64,000 nt of DNA from NCBI GenBank assembly GCA_039111635.1, contig JBCAQO010000008.1, forward strand, positions 62,001-126,000, in the 5' to 3' direction. Both the position numbers and the translations under genes were made by a program. Shown here piece after piece: positions 21,870 to 33,542 of this stretch. The notes beneath the pieces are model-generated. The model was given only the letters and a program-made list of their open reading frames with translations, was not told the origin of the DNA and searched no databases. Source of the stretch: Heterobasidion occidentale. Its lineage: Eukaryota; Basidiomycota; Agaricomycetes; Russulales; Bondarzewiaceae. Numbering within the stretch: position 1 is the first letter of the stretch; every line of letters begins with the position of its first letter.

Positions 21870-22881
21870 GAGCGCAGGAAGACAAAAGTCAAGTGCGCTC
21901 TCGGCTATCCCCGAGGACTCAGCCGGGTCTCCAGCCGTGCTTCCGTTCAACTTCTGTACAGTTCTGTACCCGATCCCGAAACGACGAAGCGACCCAACAG
22001 GACAATAACGCCACTCGAACGCGACTCGAGACAGCCTACCGTTCCATGACCATGATCCCCACGCCACACACACGATGACGGGAAATCCTGATATGCACTT
22101 TGTGGTGCGAACCCTCGCCGCGCGGTCGACCGCCGGCACTGGCGGGACGGCCGACTTCAGCTGAACATGCGGCGCAACGAGCGATGCAAGCGTGTTAAGT
22201 TTTATTGAGTGCAGAGAAGACAAGGGAGAGAAGCTTGCGATAGGTGATACCACGCTCTCCACGGTGGACATCATGTCCTCAGCAGCCGGTATCATACCCT
22301 GTTCTTCAGACTTGTCTAACTCCCAAGCTCCCACGTTGCCTCAAAATGGATGTATCCACATCTCCTGTTTTCTCTGTACTTCCGTGATGTCCTTTGTCGG
22401 TGTGCGTCTCAACACAAGGGGAGTTCTCTACGATGTCTGGTTTGCCCATGACGCAAGGTGGGTAAGAGCGAGGCAGCTATTTTATATGTTGTTAACCTCG
22501 TATCTCCTCCGCTATGCGCACTGTCTGTACTTGCAAACTTAGTGATATATCTGCACCAGTGGAACTCCAATCTTTGCGATGTGGCGGACCACTCAAGCTT
22601 ACGTTGGGACACGAAAGCTGAGGCATAGTCAGACCCCATCTACATTCTCATGTTGAGCGCCCCGATGCGGGGCATGGCAGTCGAAGGGAAAGAAATAGAT
22701 TAATGAGAGCATGCGAAAGGAACCGCGGAGTATCGTACAAGGACCACAAGTCAGAGCAGCATTATACAAATGGCGATCGGCCACTACCAACTACTGTGGG
22801 CACACGATGGAAACGGCACAAGGAGTGTTGGGTATTTGTAATGGAGGAGAGAGAATGAGTGTATGGTAATCTGCGTCTTCT
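21870..22881. other. Region upstream of NOP8; no firm gene
   Basis: This holds the NOP8 promoter and the 3' flank of the next gene. Long open frames exist on both strands (minus strand up to 22334, plus strand 22192-22542), but neither has a recognisable domain and they overlap each other in antisense. I do not call either. Confidence 0.4.
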
Positions 22882-23874
22882 TCAGCGGTTCGATATCAGC
22901 CCTACTTGTTGGACTCCATGACACACTATGATTAGACTCGTTGGACAACGCGATGAGCAGGAAGGCGGACGTACAAAAGCCCTCTTGAAAGCTCTGATCA
23001 CATCGTGGAGCCCCTTCTTCACTTCTGGCTGATGGTCGGCCTCGAGGAGACGGAAGGTCTCATGCACTTCGCGTACTTTAAGGGCCTCGCGCACGTCGGG
23101 CTCTGATTGCGCCCGAAGGCGAGCGAGATGAGGGGAGAGACAAGAACGAGTGTTTCTTGGAGAGGCGAGAAGACGGGGCAATTTGAGGGAATGGGTCGGG
23201 GAGAGTGGAAGGGGCCAGCCACTGAAAGAGGCGGTGTAGATGCACGGAATTGCGGCTCCCTGCTTAGACACAGATGATGTGGGAGTGTGCGTGACGACGA
23301 CCTCTGGAAGAGCAACGATGCTCCCGGCAGCCTGTAATGCCTTATAATCCTCCGAAGTATCAATACCGGCATTTTCAGCTAAACGCAGGAGAACTTTTGC
23401 TGCAATACCAGCATCTCCATATGCTTCTTCCCTTGAGCGTCCATATCTTTTGACCGCCTTGATATCGTTCTGGACGGTGTCGAACCTTGAGTTCAAATCG
23501 CTCTTGACCGCCTCGATGTCGTTCTGGAACGGTGTCGAACCTTGAGTTCAAATCGCTCTTGACCGCCTCGATGTCGTTCTGGACGGTGTCGAACCTTGAG
23601 TTTGACCGCCTTGATATCTTTCTTGACGGTGTCGAACTCTGCAGTCGAACCGACCTGGAGCTTCGAGAGATCCTCTCTATCTTGTCGAGTGAGCGTATTT
23701 CATACTGGTCTAGGTTTTCGCCCTCGCGGTAGCCAAATGTGTTCGGTCGCTAAGCGGCAGAGATGAGCGGACGCCCACAGAGGCCATTTGAGTGATTGAT
23801 GGACTTACACGCGCGATGGTCGTCGAGAATGGGAGTTTGAGACCCGTGAGAGCTGTGCGCACGAGACTGGCCAT
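22882..23874 (-). CDS. Predicted coiled-coil protein with an 18-residue repeat, frame disturbed
   Basis: The gene starts at 23874 (MASLVRTALTGLKLPF), splices near 23810 to 23750 (RPNTFGYREGENLDQYE) and runs through a tandem array whose unit encodes SRFDTVQNDIEAVKSDLN. This 18-residue heptad-like repeat should form a coiled coil. After the array come YGRSREEAYGDAGIAAKVL, RLAENAGIDTSEDYKALQ and a helical end (EVKKGLHDVIRAFKRAF). The flanks read well, but inside the array one unit lacks 11 bp and another has one extra base, so no single frame crosses it. I do not recognise the family. It may be a pseudogene, an allele in flux, or a locus where the array was misassembled. A mitochondrial signal is possible from the basic, hydrophobic N-terminus. 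Confidence 0.55.
23455..23637 (-). repeat. 54-bp coding minisatellite
   Basis: Units begin with GACGGTGTCGAACCTTGAGT on the plus strand. The unit at 23473-23526 is 54 bp, the next (23527-23581) is 55 bp with one extra A (GGAACGG), the third (23582-23624) is 43 bp, lacking 11 bp, and partial units flank both ends. The two full units are otherwise almost identical, showing recent duplication. Confidence 0.88.
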
Positions 23875-25426
23875 GTTAGCTGCTTTCGAGATGAGAATTT
23901 CGTCGATTGGCGCAGGAGAGAACGGGGAAGGAAGGGAGAGAGTGATGGAGACGTGAGTCGAGCGGGGAGATCCGCACGCGGTATACTGGAACTTTTAAAG
24001 GAGCGGAGTGCGTATTGTCTCTTTCCATATCGGAACGTATCGATGAGCGGATGGCAAAAAGCTGGCGGCGAGGAGCTGGTCAGTGGTCGAGGTCCAAACA
24101 CGTTGTAGCAGGAGAAGTTGTGCCAGCCTGCTGTAGCCGAGGACATGAGCCCAAGTCCATTTCATTCTCCGCGAGCCTTGCCGGCGCCTGTAAATGCTTC
24201 CGGCTGTTGATTTCTCTCAGGCTCGTCCGCACTCAACTGTCGTTTGGCACACGGCCAAAAGGCGACTCGAGCATCACAATGACTCTTTTTGTAGAGGCAC
24301 CAGCGCTGCTGCATCGCGCCTTGTCGCTTCTGGCGCGCAGTCGTGCTCATCATCTGCGCCTCAGCACGACCCGCTGAAAATGCCTCAGACTCGCAGCGAT
24401 CCTCAGGAGTCAGACCTCACGTATTCACGACAGACGCTGTCTCGTACACAGCAAGAAACGGACCCGTCGATTCGGAAAGTATTGTCACCTCCGTGACGGC
24501 CCACGGGTGAGCGGGAGGCTCCAGTGAGGTTCCGCTAGGTTCCATCTCATATCTTTCCTGCCTCAACGCCTGATTGTGTTCTCCTGTGTTCTGTATGATG
24601 ACACGCGATGCCAGCGCTATGTTGCGGATGGCGATCTTGAGCACATGGATCACTCGCTAGTAATGCACACACTCCAGTTTCTCGCACGGATGAGAAGATG
24701 ACTTCGCGTGGTGCAATCACAAAAGCGCCGACCAGTCTCCGGACGCGCGCAGTGCTTCTGGTTGCTCCTCGAGGCAGTCGTATCGCCAATGATGATGATA
24801 TCGATGCAAGGACCATCGCCAACTGAGTCATGTATGCTCAAAGGACTCGTGCACGGCCGGTAATAGACTCCTTTTCAGGCATGCGAAAGTGGGTAGGTAA
24901 ATCTCTCGGAAGGGCGGCTCCTCGGCTCCTGATTGTCGATAGAGAGCCTTCTCGCGCGGGCGTCTCCTCGGCTCTTAAATGTCGATAGGGCAATCGAAAG
25001 GAAACAGGACACGATCGTCTCTCACGTCTCCCAGGTCCGCAAGCCGATGATCGAAGGAGCTCTATGATCAGGTTCTCAAGCACGCCAGGTGATCTTTCTT
25101 TCGAATTCGTCCGCGCTCTTGACCCATAGGTGCACACCTTTCTAGAACGCAAGTAGTTGTAGATGGGGAAACGACAGATGCACGGCACGATCTTCTATCC
25201 AAGAATTCTCCATCTCGCGACACTATAGAATAGTGTTCATACCTCGTACAGCATAGATGACTGACACAACTTTAGCAGAGACGGGGTCAATTGAGCTTCA
25301 TTCTCAACATCCGCTCTGGGTCCAACGATCACTACAGTAGAGACAAATGGCAGAGAAAATTTGTACAACACACAGGTCCATCGACTATCCTACATTGTCA
25401 AACAAGTCATACATGCCCTGAGATCG
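23875..25426. other. Intergenic region with a short direct repeat
   Basis: No gene is supported in about 1.55 kb. A 26-bp direct repeat is present: 24917-24942 and 24963-24988 both read CTCCTCGGCTC, then a variable part, then TGTCGATAG. The open frames here are short and without recognisable domains. Confidence 0.5.
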
Positions 25427-26916
25427 TCACCTGAACGTCCTCCCGACACCATTACACAGATCACATCGCTCCTCGAACAAGAGAAAAGTAACAGCACCGC
25501 GCCCGCTGCACTTCCAACACAGCTGGCCGCCCAATCGAGGGTCCCCAGGGCGCATCACTGCCGCACCAGGAGGAGGGATGGATCCCCACCCAACGAGCTG
25601 TGTTCGCGGCGGAGGAGAGTACACATGAGGCAGTGGAGGGTGCGGAGGCGACGAGTGCATATGCTGGGGCGGGGGCGGATGCACGGGCGGAGAGTGCATG
25701 GGAGCGGTAGGAGGCGGCTGAGACGCGATGCGCCGGTGATGATCGGCGTGGTGCGACGAGGAAGCGGAGAACTGCGGAGGCCTGAACACGGGCAAAGGCC
25801 GCTGGTACGTCTGTCGCTTGTTCGAGGATGCGGAGGTGGACGCGGAGGTGGAGTCCCAGGGCATGTAGACGAGCGCACCGGTGAAGGGCTTGGCATGCTT
25901 TTCCCAGCACTTGCGGCACGGGTGAGAAGGGTCGTAATTCTTGTACCCTGTGTTCTTGCCTACGAAACACAGAGTTGCACGCATGAGCAAAGCGGCCTCG
26001 ATCAGACGGGCAGTTTCGCTCTCTTTTGCTTCGCCAGCAGAAGTGAAAGGAATATGAAGGAGGCGTGCTCACATTTCGTGCATTCGTGGCCCGCGGGATA
26101 CACGAGCACCTGACCCTTATTGAGCAGCGGATGCCCAGGGACTGGCGTTTGCGTCGGCCGCCCATCGTTCTCCTGTGCGATCTCGCTCCTACCCGCGCGC
26201 GGACTCGTAGTAGTTGGCCGTCGTGCAGGCGGTTCTCCTGGGGGAGGCGCATAGCGAGGACCACTGGCACTTGCCCCATTGGTCGACGTGCTCTCTGCGT
26301 CGGCCGCGGGCGCCCCGGCGCCCGCAGCGTAAAAGTCACGTGCAAAGTCGGAGAGCGGCGTGGTCGGCGAGGCAGGCGCGGCAGAGGTGTGCACGTCGGA
26401 GCCAGAGCGCCTGCGGGAGAGAGAGGGCGGCGCGAGGGTGGCAGAGGTTCCGGTCGAGTTGCGTGAGAGCGGGTGCATTGGTGGAGGAGCCCATTGAGAG
26501 TGGGACTGGGGATGGGGATGGGGTGGATTTGGGTACGGCGCGCCGGTGAAGTATGGTTGCTGCTGAGGAGGAGGAAGAGAAGGGGCTTGTTGGAAGGGCC
26601 TGCGAGGTCCAATGTCGACCGTCGTTTCACCGACGTTTATGTCGGGTGCTGGAGTGTATGCCGGAGGGGCTTCTTCGCTAATGGATATGGAAGGTGCAGG
26701 GAGATCAGTGTCTAGTTGTCCGAGCTGAGAAGTAGATGAGTTCTGGGAGGTTGTAGGCGGTGGCGGGCCTGCTGGGGGAGGATAGTATGTGTCCGAGCGT
26801 TGCGGGGTGACATGCGGTATGGGCGAGGTTGTGGGAGCTTGGATCGAGGATGTCGCGGAAGCTCCTGTGGGGTGAGGCGTGACGGTAGGCGTCCGGAATG
26901 GATTGTGCGAGGACAT
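25427..26916 (-). CDS. HUA1-like proline-rich protein with a DnaJ-type zinc finger, 458 aa
   Basis: Two exons, 26916-26073 and 25959-25427, total 1377 nt. The N-terminal 270 residues are Pro/Ser/Thr-rich with PPAYTPAP-like motifs (possible WW/NEDD4-family ligands). Then comes GQVLVYPAGHECTKC, spliced to KNTGYKNYDPSHPCRKC and WEKHAKPFTGALVY, giving two CxxC pairs. The C-terminus is LCWKCSGRGAVTF ... RCDLCNGVGR, the CxxCxGxG pair known from type I J-proteins. This architecture matches yeast Hua1, a cytoplasmic protein linked to actin patches and Rsp5-type ubiquitin ligase networks. The intron falls within the first zinc site (T|GC), and the Cys is rebuilt by splicing, which supports the model. 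Confidence 0.85.
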
Positions 26917-28216
26917 TGGGATTGTCTAGGAGCAGACGAGGGGGTGGTTGGTGGTTGGGAGTGGGGAAGGTGGTCTACTCGAGTACATGACCCGTCGGCG
27001 TGCGCAGCGACCCAGGAATAGCATCGCTGAGAACAGCCCGCCTTGCTCCCGCCATGCCCGAACCCTAACCTTGCACACATCGTCACTACATCGACAAAAT
27101 ATCCGCGATAAATGCTGCACGACTGAGCTGCACGCATCCTGTCCTCTACCTCAACCTCATCGAACGCATGCCTTTGGTCCTCAAATCATAGTACTTTCCA
27201 TACTCAGCTCACAAATCACACCAATCCAACAGCTGCACTAACGTACCCCTTCAGGCCTAGTAAGGCTTTTGCATATATAGCGCTAATTTGGCCGCTGTCC
27301 GCAGAGGCATCACCACAGAGACCTCCCTGCGTAATTCAACGCACGCTTTCGCCCCGAAGGTTCCGCAGTTCTGTGGGTCTGGTCGGTTCGACCAGTTAAT
27401 CATCACACACACACTCAAGCGCTCCGCGCGCTCTACGTCGATGCGCAGCTGATCTTACGCCCCCTGGATGGATGCGACAATAATGACACCATACCGCACT
27501 GTTCTCCCTGTCTCTCCTGTGGCGTTCTGAGTGACGGATAACACTGTATCAAAGTGATACAGGCGTTGTACATGGTAAGAGGCAATGTGTCGTTTGGGCG
27601 AGGAGAAACAATATGGCCGCGAAAGGCATCGAGAAAGAAAAGAATGTCGGCACAGACCCTGTATACCATCGATTCTCCATCCCCGATTTCTCGGAGTAGA
27701 ACTGCGTGGCAAATGTGAGCCCATCGACGATTGAATCGACCATATGAATCTGCATCAAAAAATCTGGTAGTTATGAATGGTGAGTGGCCTATACAAAATA
27801 CGGATGTCTTCGTCGGAGAAAACATCCTGGAATTTGGGATGTAATCCTGTCTCCACAGGGACTTTGCTGCTGATTTTAGTACATAAGATCCCAGACGAAG
27901 TCAGATGAGTGAGGAGCTGTGTCCACATGCCTGTGTTGCAGGCGACAAAAAACGCTGATTTTTTGCCACTGTCAAGAGCAATGGCAACAACAGCGCCTGA
28001 TCAAAGAGAGATACAATGCGTCATGACATTTCAAATTGGCAGCAATCCAAAAAAAAATGTGGTTCAAGCAGAGCTAGGAGAAGACAAGTGACAGAGAAGA
28101 GCTGGCAAAACGGATGCTGGAGTGAGGACCCTGGATACATGATGATTGGTTTGTTCTTACCTTGCTTGATCCATTTAAGATGCTACATCATCCTCATATC
28201 TCCTATTCCAACACCT
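26917..28216. other. Intergenic region
   Basis: This contains the promoter of the HUA1-like gene, with a possible TATA element (CATATATAGCGC) near 27272. A minus-strand open frame at 27433-27825 contains RRWAHICHAVLLREIGDGES, but it has no recognised domain, so I leave it uncalled. Confidence 0.4.
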
Positions 28217-31200
28217 TTAGGCAGTACGAACTATGAATCGACAAGGGACAAAAAGAAAGAGAGAAAGATGATTCATATGGGTTGTTTGGGACATTTCTTC
28301 GGCGCTGTCTATATGCCTAGTAGGGCTCACAGCCTCAAAATCGCCTGAATTTGTCGCATCCCCGTTCGCTCCATCACGTTGTTTTAGCTGTTCTACAAGT
28401 GGACCGAACAGAGCAATGACATCCTGATCTTGAAGTGGAGTGCCATCGCGTCACGGGCCGCGACGATATCTTCGTATAACGAAGCCGTCGCACGATGCGG
28501 ATGAGATGAGATGATCTCTAGAGTATACTGGACCATCGGCGAGATGAATATGTCTTCGGATCATAAACACCTTGAGCTCTCCATGCCTCGAGGACGAAGG
28601 TCCATGTCAATTCTTCGTCGACGTTGCGCGAGCTAATCGATCTCTGACGGAGGCCGGCCATGGAAGGGCTGACAAGGATATATATCAAGCGAGACCACAG
28701 ATCTCCCTTATACGACCCGAGATGGTTTGAGCCTTCGTACAATTCAGGATATATTGGGGTAGTATCGCGTCCATCTCCTGCATCGATTTTGCATAACTTT
28801 TTTGCAATGTCAATGCACCTCCTAATGTGTCCGTGGCTATCGAGAGCTTCGTGCCACTGATTGGCCTGTGCGAGAGAGCAGACGATATCTAGATATCGGA
28901 TGTCCCGGTCATAGTCGATGGAACCATCTAGGACATGTACATCCGGCATGTCTGTCGCGTGCTTCGTGGTCGTAGAAAGGAAGAGAGAGGCACAGAAATT
29001 TTGACAGAAGTGTTTAGCTTGAAGGATGTCCGTCCATGGTAACGGGTCTTCTAACCAGGGGCGCAGCCGGTGGGCTAGCTTGAGGGCCGAGTGACACACG
29101 CGTGAAGCAGGGTGGCGCATCCCCCAAGAGATGACATCGAAAAGTCGGGCCCTAAAATCGGTAGCCGAGGGTGTGCTAAGGTCTAGGATATCGTACAGAA
29201 TCAGAGACCATCTGCAATTGCGAGAGCGTTGCTGGACCGAGTGTGTCGAGAAATCGTCACGATCTCAAGTACCTTCTCAGATAAACGAAGGCTTTCCAGC
29301 GAAGATGGATCCAAAATCCCCCGCGTGTGCGAATTAATGTCACGCGAGATCGAATGGTCATTATTTCCTGCTGGTCGTCCATACGGCCCATATTCCATGT
29401 ACCACTGGTAACGCGACTTGATACTGGCAGGACATGCCATCAATACTTTAAGTCGCAGTGCAGATGCGGAATATTCAAAGCCCGATGCTTGAAAGTTGAG
29501 TTTTTTGAATAAATGGGCTTGCCTGCGTTCATCTGACCTGATGTTCGAAGGAATCCTCAGAAAACGAATGCTGTGGATGACATAGTGAAAATGGGGTTTC
29601 GCAACCAGGAGCTGCATTAGAGGCTCCAGTAACTTCAACGCATATGATTCTCTTTCGGCATCCGACGAGTTTTGTCCGGAACCGGGCGGCGCAATAGGCA
29701 TGACTTTAACCAGTTGGTCAAAGACAGATAATAGGATCATTTCAATTTCATGGCTGCGAGAACACAAAACCTGATTAACAAGCTGAATACCTCAGTCATG
29801 GAGAAAACTCACTCGTTATTCGAACGTATGAGAGGGGCTTCTTGCATTGACTGACCCATGAGAAGTCCCGCTGCTAAGAGGCAGTTCGCTAAGATTTGCT
29901 TCGGTAGATATTGACGAGGTAACAATGTCAAGATCACGTTACTGCTGCATCCTTTGGCTTCATGGCCTCACGGAGCTGTGGATTGCTAAGACAGTGGATC
30001 ATTGCATGGGAGAACCAGTGAAGGAGACTATCCGAAACCCGAGATACGTCCGACAACGTCCATCCATTGTGTCTATCGGCTAGAGGATCATTAGATGATT
30101 CTGACCACGAGTAAAACGTGCGCCTTAGAATGTCACAGATGAACTTGAGATCCACATCTGGTGGTCGGAAGTTCTCGAGCAACTGTCGAAAATCATTTGA
30201 AGTGTGGTCTCCAGGATGGAACAATTTTTGATATCCACGCCCATCAACTGGGTGATTGAATGGCCAACGATTATCGACAGTGGGGATAAAGGGTCTTGCA
30301 AAATAGAGGTGAAGCAAAGCTTTCCCAGAAATAAGAGCTCTGTCTTCGGCTGCGGCGACCAACTGAGTTCTTCCATGCTGGCTTTGGTCGAAGCAGTCAG
30401 CGAAGGTGTCCAGTATCTGCACTAGAGCGGCCAAGACATTGATCTCGACGGGCCACTGTTCGATTTCTGGGACCATATGGGCCGCAGCGGTGATGATGCC
30501 CAAATCTGTAGATGCCTCTAAAGTCCATGCAACCGCTATAGCATCTAAGGATTGGCCCATCCATGGTGCTAGTCCTCCCGTTTTACGCAAGAAGATGAAC
30601 TGAACGATGCGGGTGCTGAATTCTGTGACGAGATTGTGAGTCTGGACAACGACTGTAGCGTGTATACTATGATGTGACGAAGTGACAAGATGATGATGAT
30701 GATGCCTCTCGTCAATGCGAGCCGATAGAGTCTTGTTGAATGGTGGAAATCGACGTCCTGTCTTGCATACCGTGCAGATCGATCTATGATACCAAAAATC
30801 AAACGAAGGAATTTGGAGATGGGAGTTTGGAATGGACAGTCGGGGTACGCCAAGGATGATAGAACAATGAAGACATAGAATACGATTCCAAACGACGTTG
30901 CGGCGATGAGGACGATAGAAATGGTGTGCTGGAGACTCCATATGAATGCCGAAAGACCAATACCGAAGAGCATGAGCGACATCTGCAACAGTAGCGGCAA
31001 CGATTCCATTACCGCATCAAAGTGCCACGCCTCAAAAGCAATTGTCTTCCGCTGTCTGGACCTGCCGCGAGCGTCAATAGACCCAGTCCGTCGAATACCC
31101 GCGTAATCACTAAGCCATTGTTTCCCTAGCATTGCACCTAGAGCAGCAAGGAGGCTCGCCATGAGACTCGCATATAGCAGGCTTTGAACCCAAACGACTG

Positions 31201-31710
31201 TGGAATTGGGGCCATTCCATACTGGTAGATCTGTGCTCTGAGTGGTGAATGCGCTGTTGTTCAATGTATGGACCAAAATCCTCAGCAGGGCTTGAGTCTC
31301 ATCGTTGGGATCTGGGCTGAGATCGGATTGCATGCCAGAGATGAAGGCTGTGCTGACCGCGGAGAAGAGGCCTGACTATTGAACCATTGAAAAAATCATA
31401 CGGGTCATCATATTTCAGTCACAGTCAGAAAAAAGTAGTCACTCACAAAGATAAGGACGATATCGAGATCACCGTTTCGTTTTCTCAAGAATTCGTCATC
31501 ATACTCCTTTGCTTCATTTTTGTAGCTTGTCCAGAATCGAGTACGGACATGGTTTTCGTCACGATATTCCATCGTTGACTTCTCTAATGTGTGCAGAATC
31601 TTATGAAGGAGCTGTTCGGTCGTAGCGCTGGACCTGGCATCACACAGTGAGTGAAACGAATTTCTCCGTAATCACAGAACTCACCGACTTAATACCTCGC
31701 TTTGTGCCAT
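28217..31710 (-). pseudogene. Decayed DUF6535-family membrane protein gene
   Basis: The 5' part is well preserved: exons 31710-31685, 31633-31447 and from 31375 join in phase to give RSSATTEQLLHKILHTLEK, LDIVLIFSGLFSAVSTAF and WVQSLLYASLMASLLAAL, followed by GKQWLSDY. These are the hallmarks of DUF6535, a membrane protein family expanded in agaricomycetes. Two further hydrophobic helices follow (SLMLFGIGLSAFIWSL, FGIVFYVFIVLSSLAYP). The long cytoplasmic part is recognisable (WTLEASTDLGIITAAA) but its frame is broken several times: near 29935-29945 (AAVT to VILTLLPRQY), near 29220-29225 (ADG to WSLILYD), near 28548 (DPKTY to FISPMVQYT) and near 28440. The original stop is at 28217. These lesions are not in homopolymers, so true decay is more likely than sequencing error. 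DUF6535 function is unknown. Confidence 0.75.
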
Positions 31711-33542
31711 AGAATAGGACAAACAATGTAGACGCAGTGACCACTCAGCGTAGGGTGCAGAGAAAGGAGTTGGAATAGATGCCTCGAGATCACACACAGA
31801 AAACGCTAGGCAGCCAAAAAAAGATCAGTGCGCATGGTAATGTCATGACGGCGTCTGGTCTCGGAAATTGTGTTCCGAAACCGCCATTTTGAAGCTCCCA
31901 GCTGCCAACCATCGCAGCCACAGAGCAACTCCAAGGGGAAAGAAACTATCAGATGAGTGTGAACGTCGATTTGTCCCTAGCATGAGAGCAAATGTCCATT
32001 CATCTCTGTGTGATGCCGGAATGCTCCTCAGCCATATTTGTTCGAAAATGATGGCGCTCGTTCGAAAGGGGCGTAATGAGCGTCTCGATACGGAAACAAT
32101 TGAGTTCGTTATGTCTGTTAGGAAATCGAATATGCGCCATCATCCTTCGATATGATTGAAAACTACCTTCGTGATGCAGATGCGGCATAGCCTTGCCATG
32201 AGACGCGCTTTGAATTTGAGCTCCTGCGGACCTTTTGCACATAAGAGACTCTTTCTTTGACTCTTTCACACGACAACGCACACGTTGACCCTGCTATATG
32301 GCTTTCTAAGTATAGCTGAATGCTTTTCGGCAATGATAATGAACCCAACTGACGATCTATGAACAATTTTATCACATACCGTGAAATGTTTGAGTTGCAT
32401 TCTCTTTAGACGGATCGCCATTGCCGAGAGGTGTATATTGATGGTAGTGAATATGGAGAGAAATAAATGTGGGGTCATGTGTTATCTTCATTATCACGAG
32501 CCTCACTTCGCTATGGTGTCACTGATACGGGGATGAGTAGGAAAAGTGTGTTGAAGTTCTAGTAGGCGCGTGTAGCTGGCCTTACTCTTGATCTGTTTAG
32601 GCTCAAGATGCTGAAGCTGCAGACTTGTGAACAGACGTCCGGTAGGCAGACACAATGCGTCGGCAATCGTCTGACAAGTCCGGTTCAAGGGCAGAATTGG
32701 GTTTGATGCAAATTCATGTCTAGAGCGTAGTAAATATATAATAGTTTGGAAAGATAGTGAAGAACGAACCGCGAGCCACGATTGCCGCAGACGACATCTA
32801 CAACGTCGGTTCCGCGTACATGCAGCATTCGTACGGGCAAGGAATGATGGACATGTCACTGAAGAGTGCACTGAAAACACCGGCCTTTGATGAGCCTATG
32901 TCTCCCCTGATGAACAAAGCAAGGACACAAAAAGACACATACGGCGTTCCCTGTGAGCCCTAGTAACCTCAAACCCTCTTTCCCCGATGGCATGTTTATC
33001 GCCGCACAATGTTCTTACTTGCATCCTCCAACGACATCGCATTATTACGCATGATGCTCCATGGGAGCACACAACATGGCCGAATGGATCCACAGATTGC
33101 TTGAGTTGTATTCAAAAGAGCAAGTTGTTGTGTGACAATACATTACTCGAGTAGAGAAGTTGATATCAAAGCTCGTTGAAGTCGACAGAGGTAAATAAGC
33201 GAGTAGGCCGAAGTCTGAAGAGCTGCGATGATGCCTTTAATTTGAGCTGAAAAGTCGGTGTCGGGATGTAAAGGGATAGATGTAGCAGAGCCAGTGACTT
33301 AGATGAAGAGATGTGCTGAAGCGCAGCGTGGTGCTCACTGCTCCTGTAAAATCTTTCATTAGCGATAGGACTGGCTCAGGACAGCTCAGGAACCTCGTTC
33401 TCTTCGGCAACGCCCGGATCCATATCTTAACATCTCACCGCTTCACAGCACACACTTTTATGGAACAGAGCAGTCGCTAGGTGCTAGGTGCGAACAAAAT
33501 CGTTCGGGATAGTAAGTAAATACGCCCTTGCGCATCTGAGTC
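31711..33542. other. Region without a supported gene
   Basis: Short frames on the minus strand at 32503-32880 and near 32740-32800 (with FVLHYLSKLLYIYYAL in one frame) suggest an old coding relic, but the pieces are in different frames and I cannot name the family. Otherwise nothing is recognised. Confidence 0.35.

Noticed and set aside
21390..22334. Long minus-strand open frame overlapping NOP8 exon 1 and its promoter
   Set aside because: It runs through the NOP8 start region and the first intron without splice signals of its own; the RRM explains only the last part.
27433..27825. Minus-strand frame of 130 residues
   Set aside because: No recognisable domain, no partner exon and no paralogue in the window.
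32503..32963. Overlapping frames on both strands
   Set aside because: Only fragments look protein-like; no family could be named and no continuous frame found.
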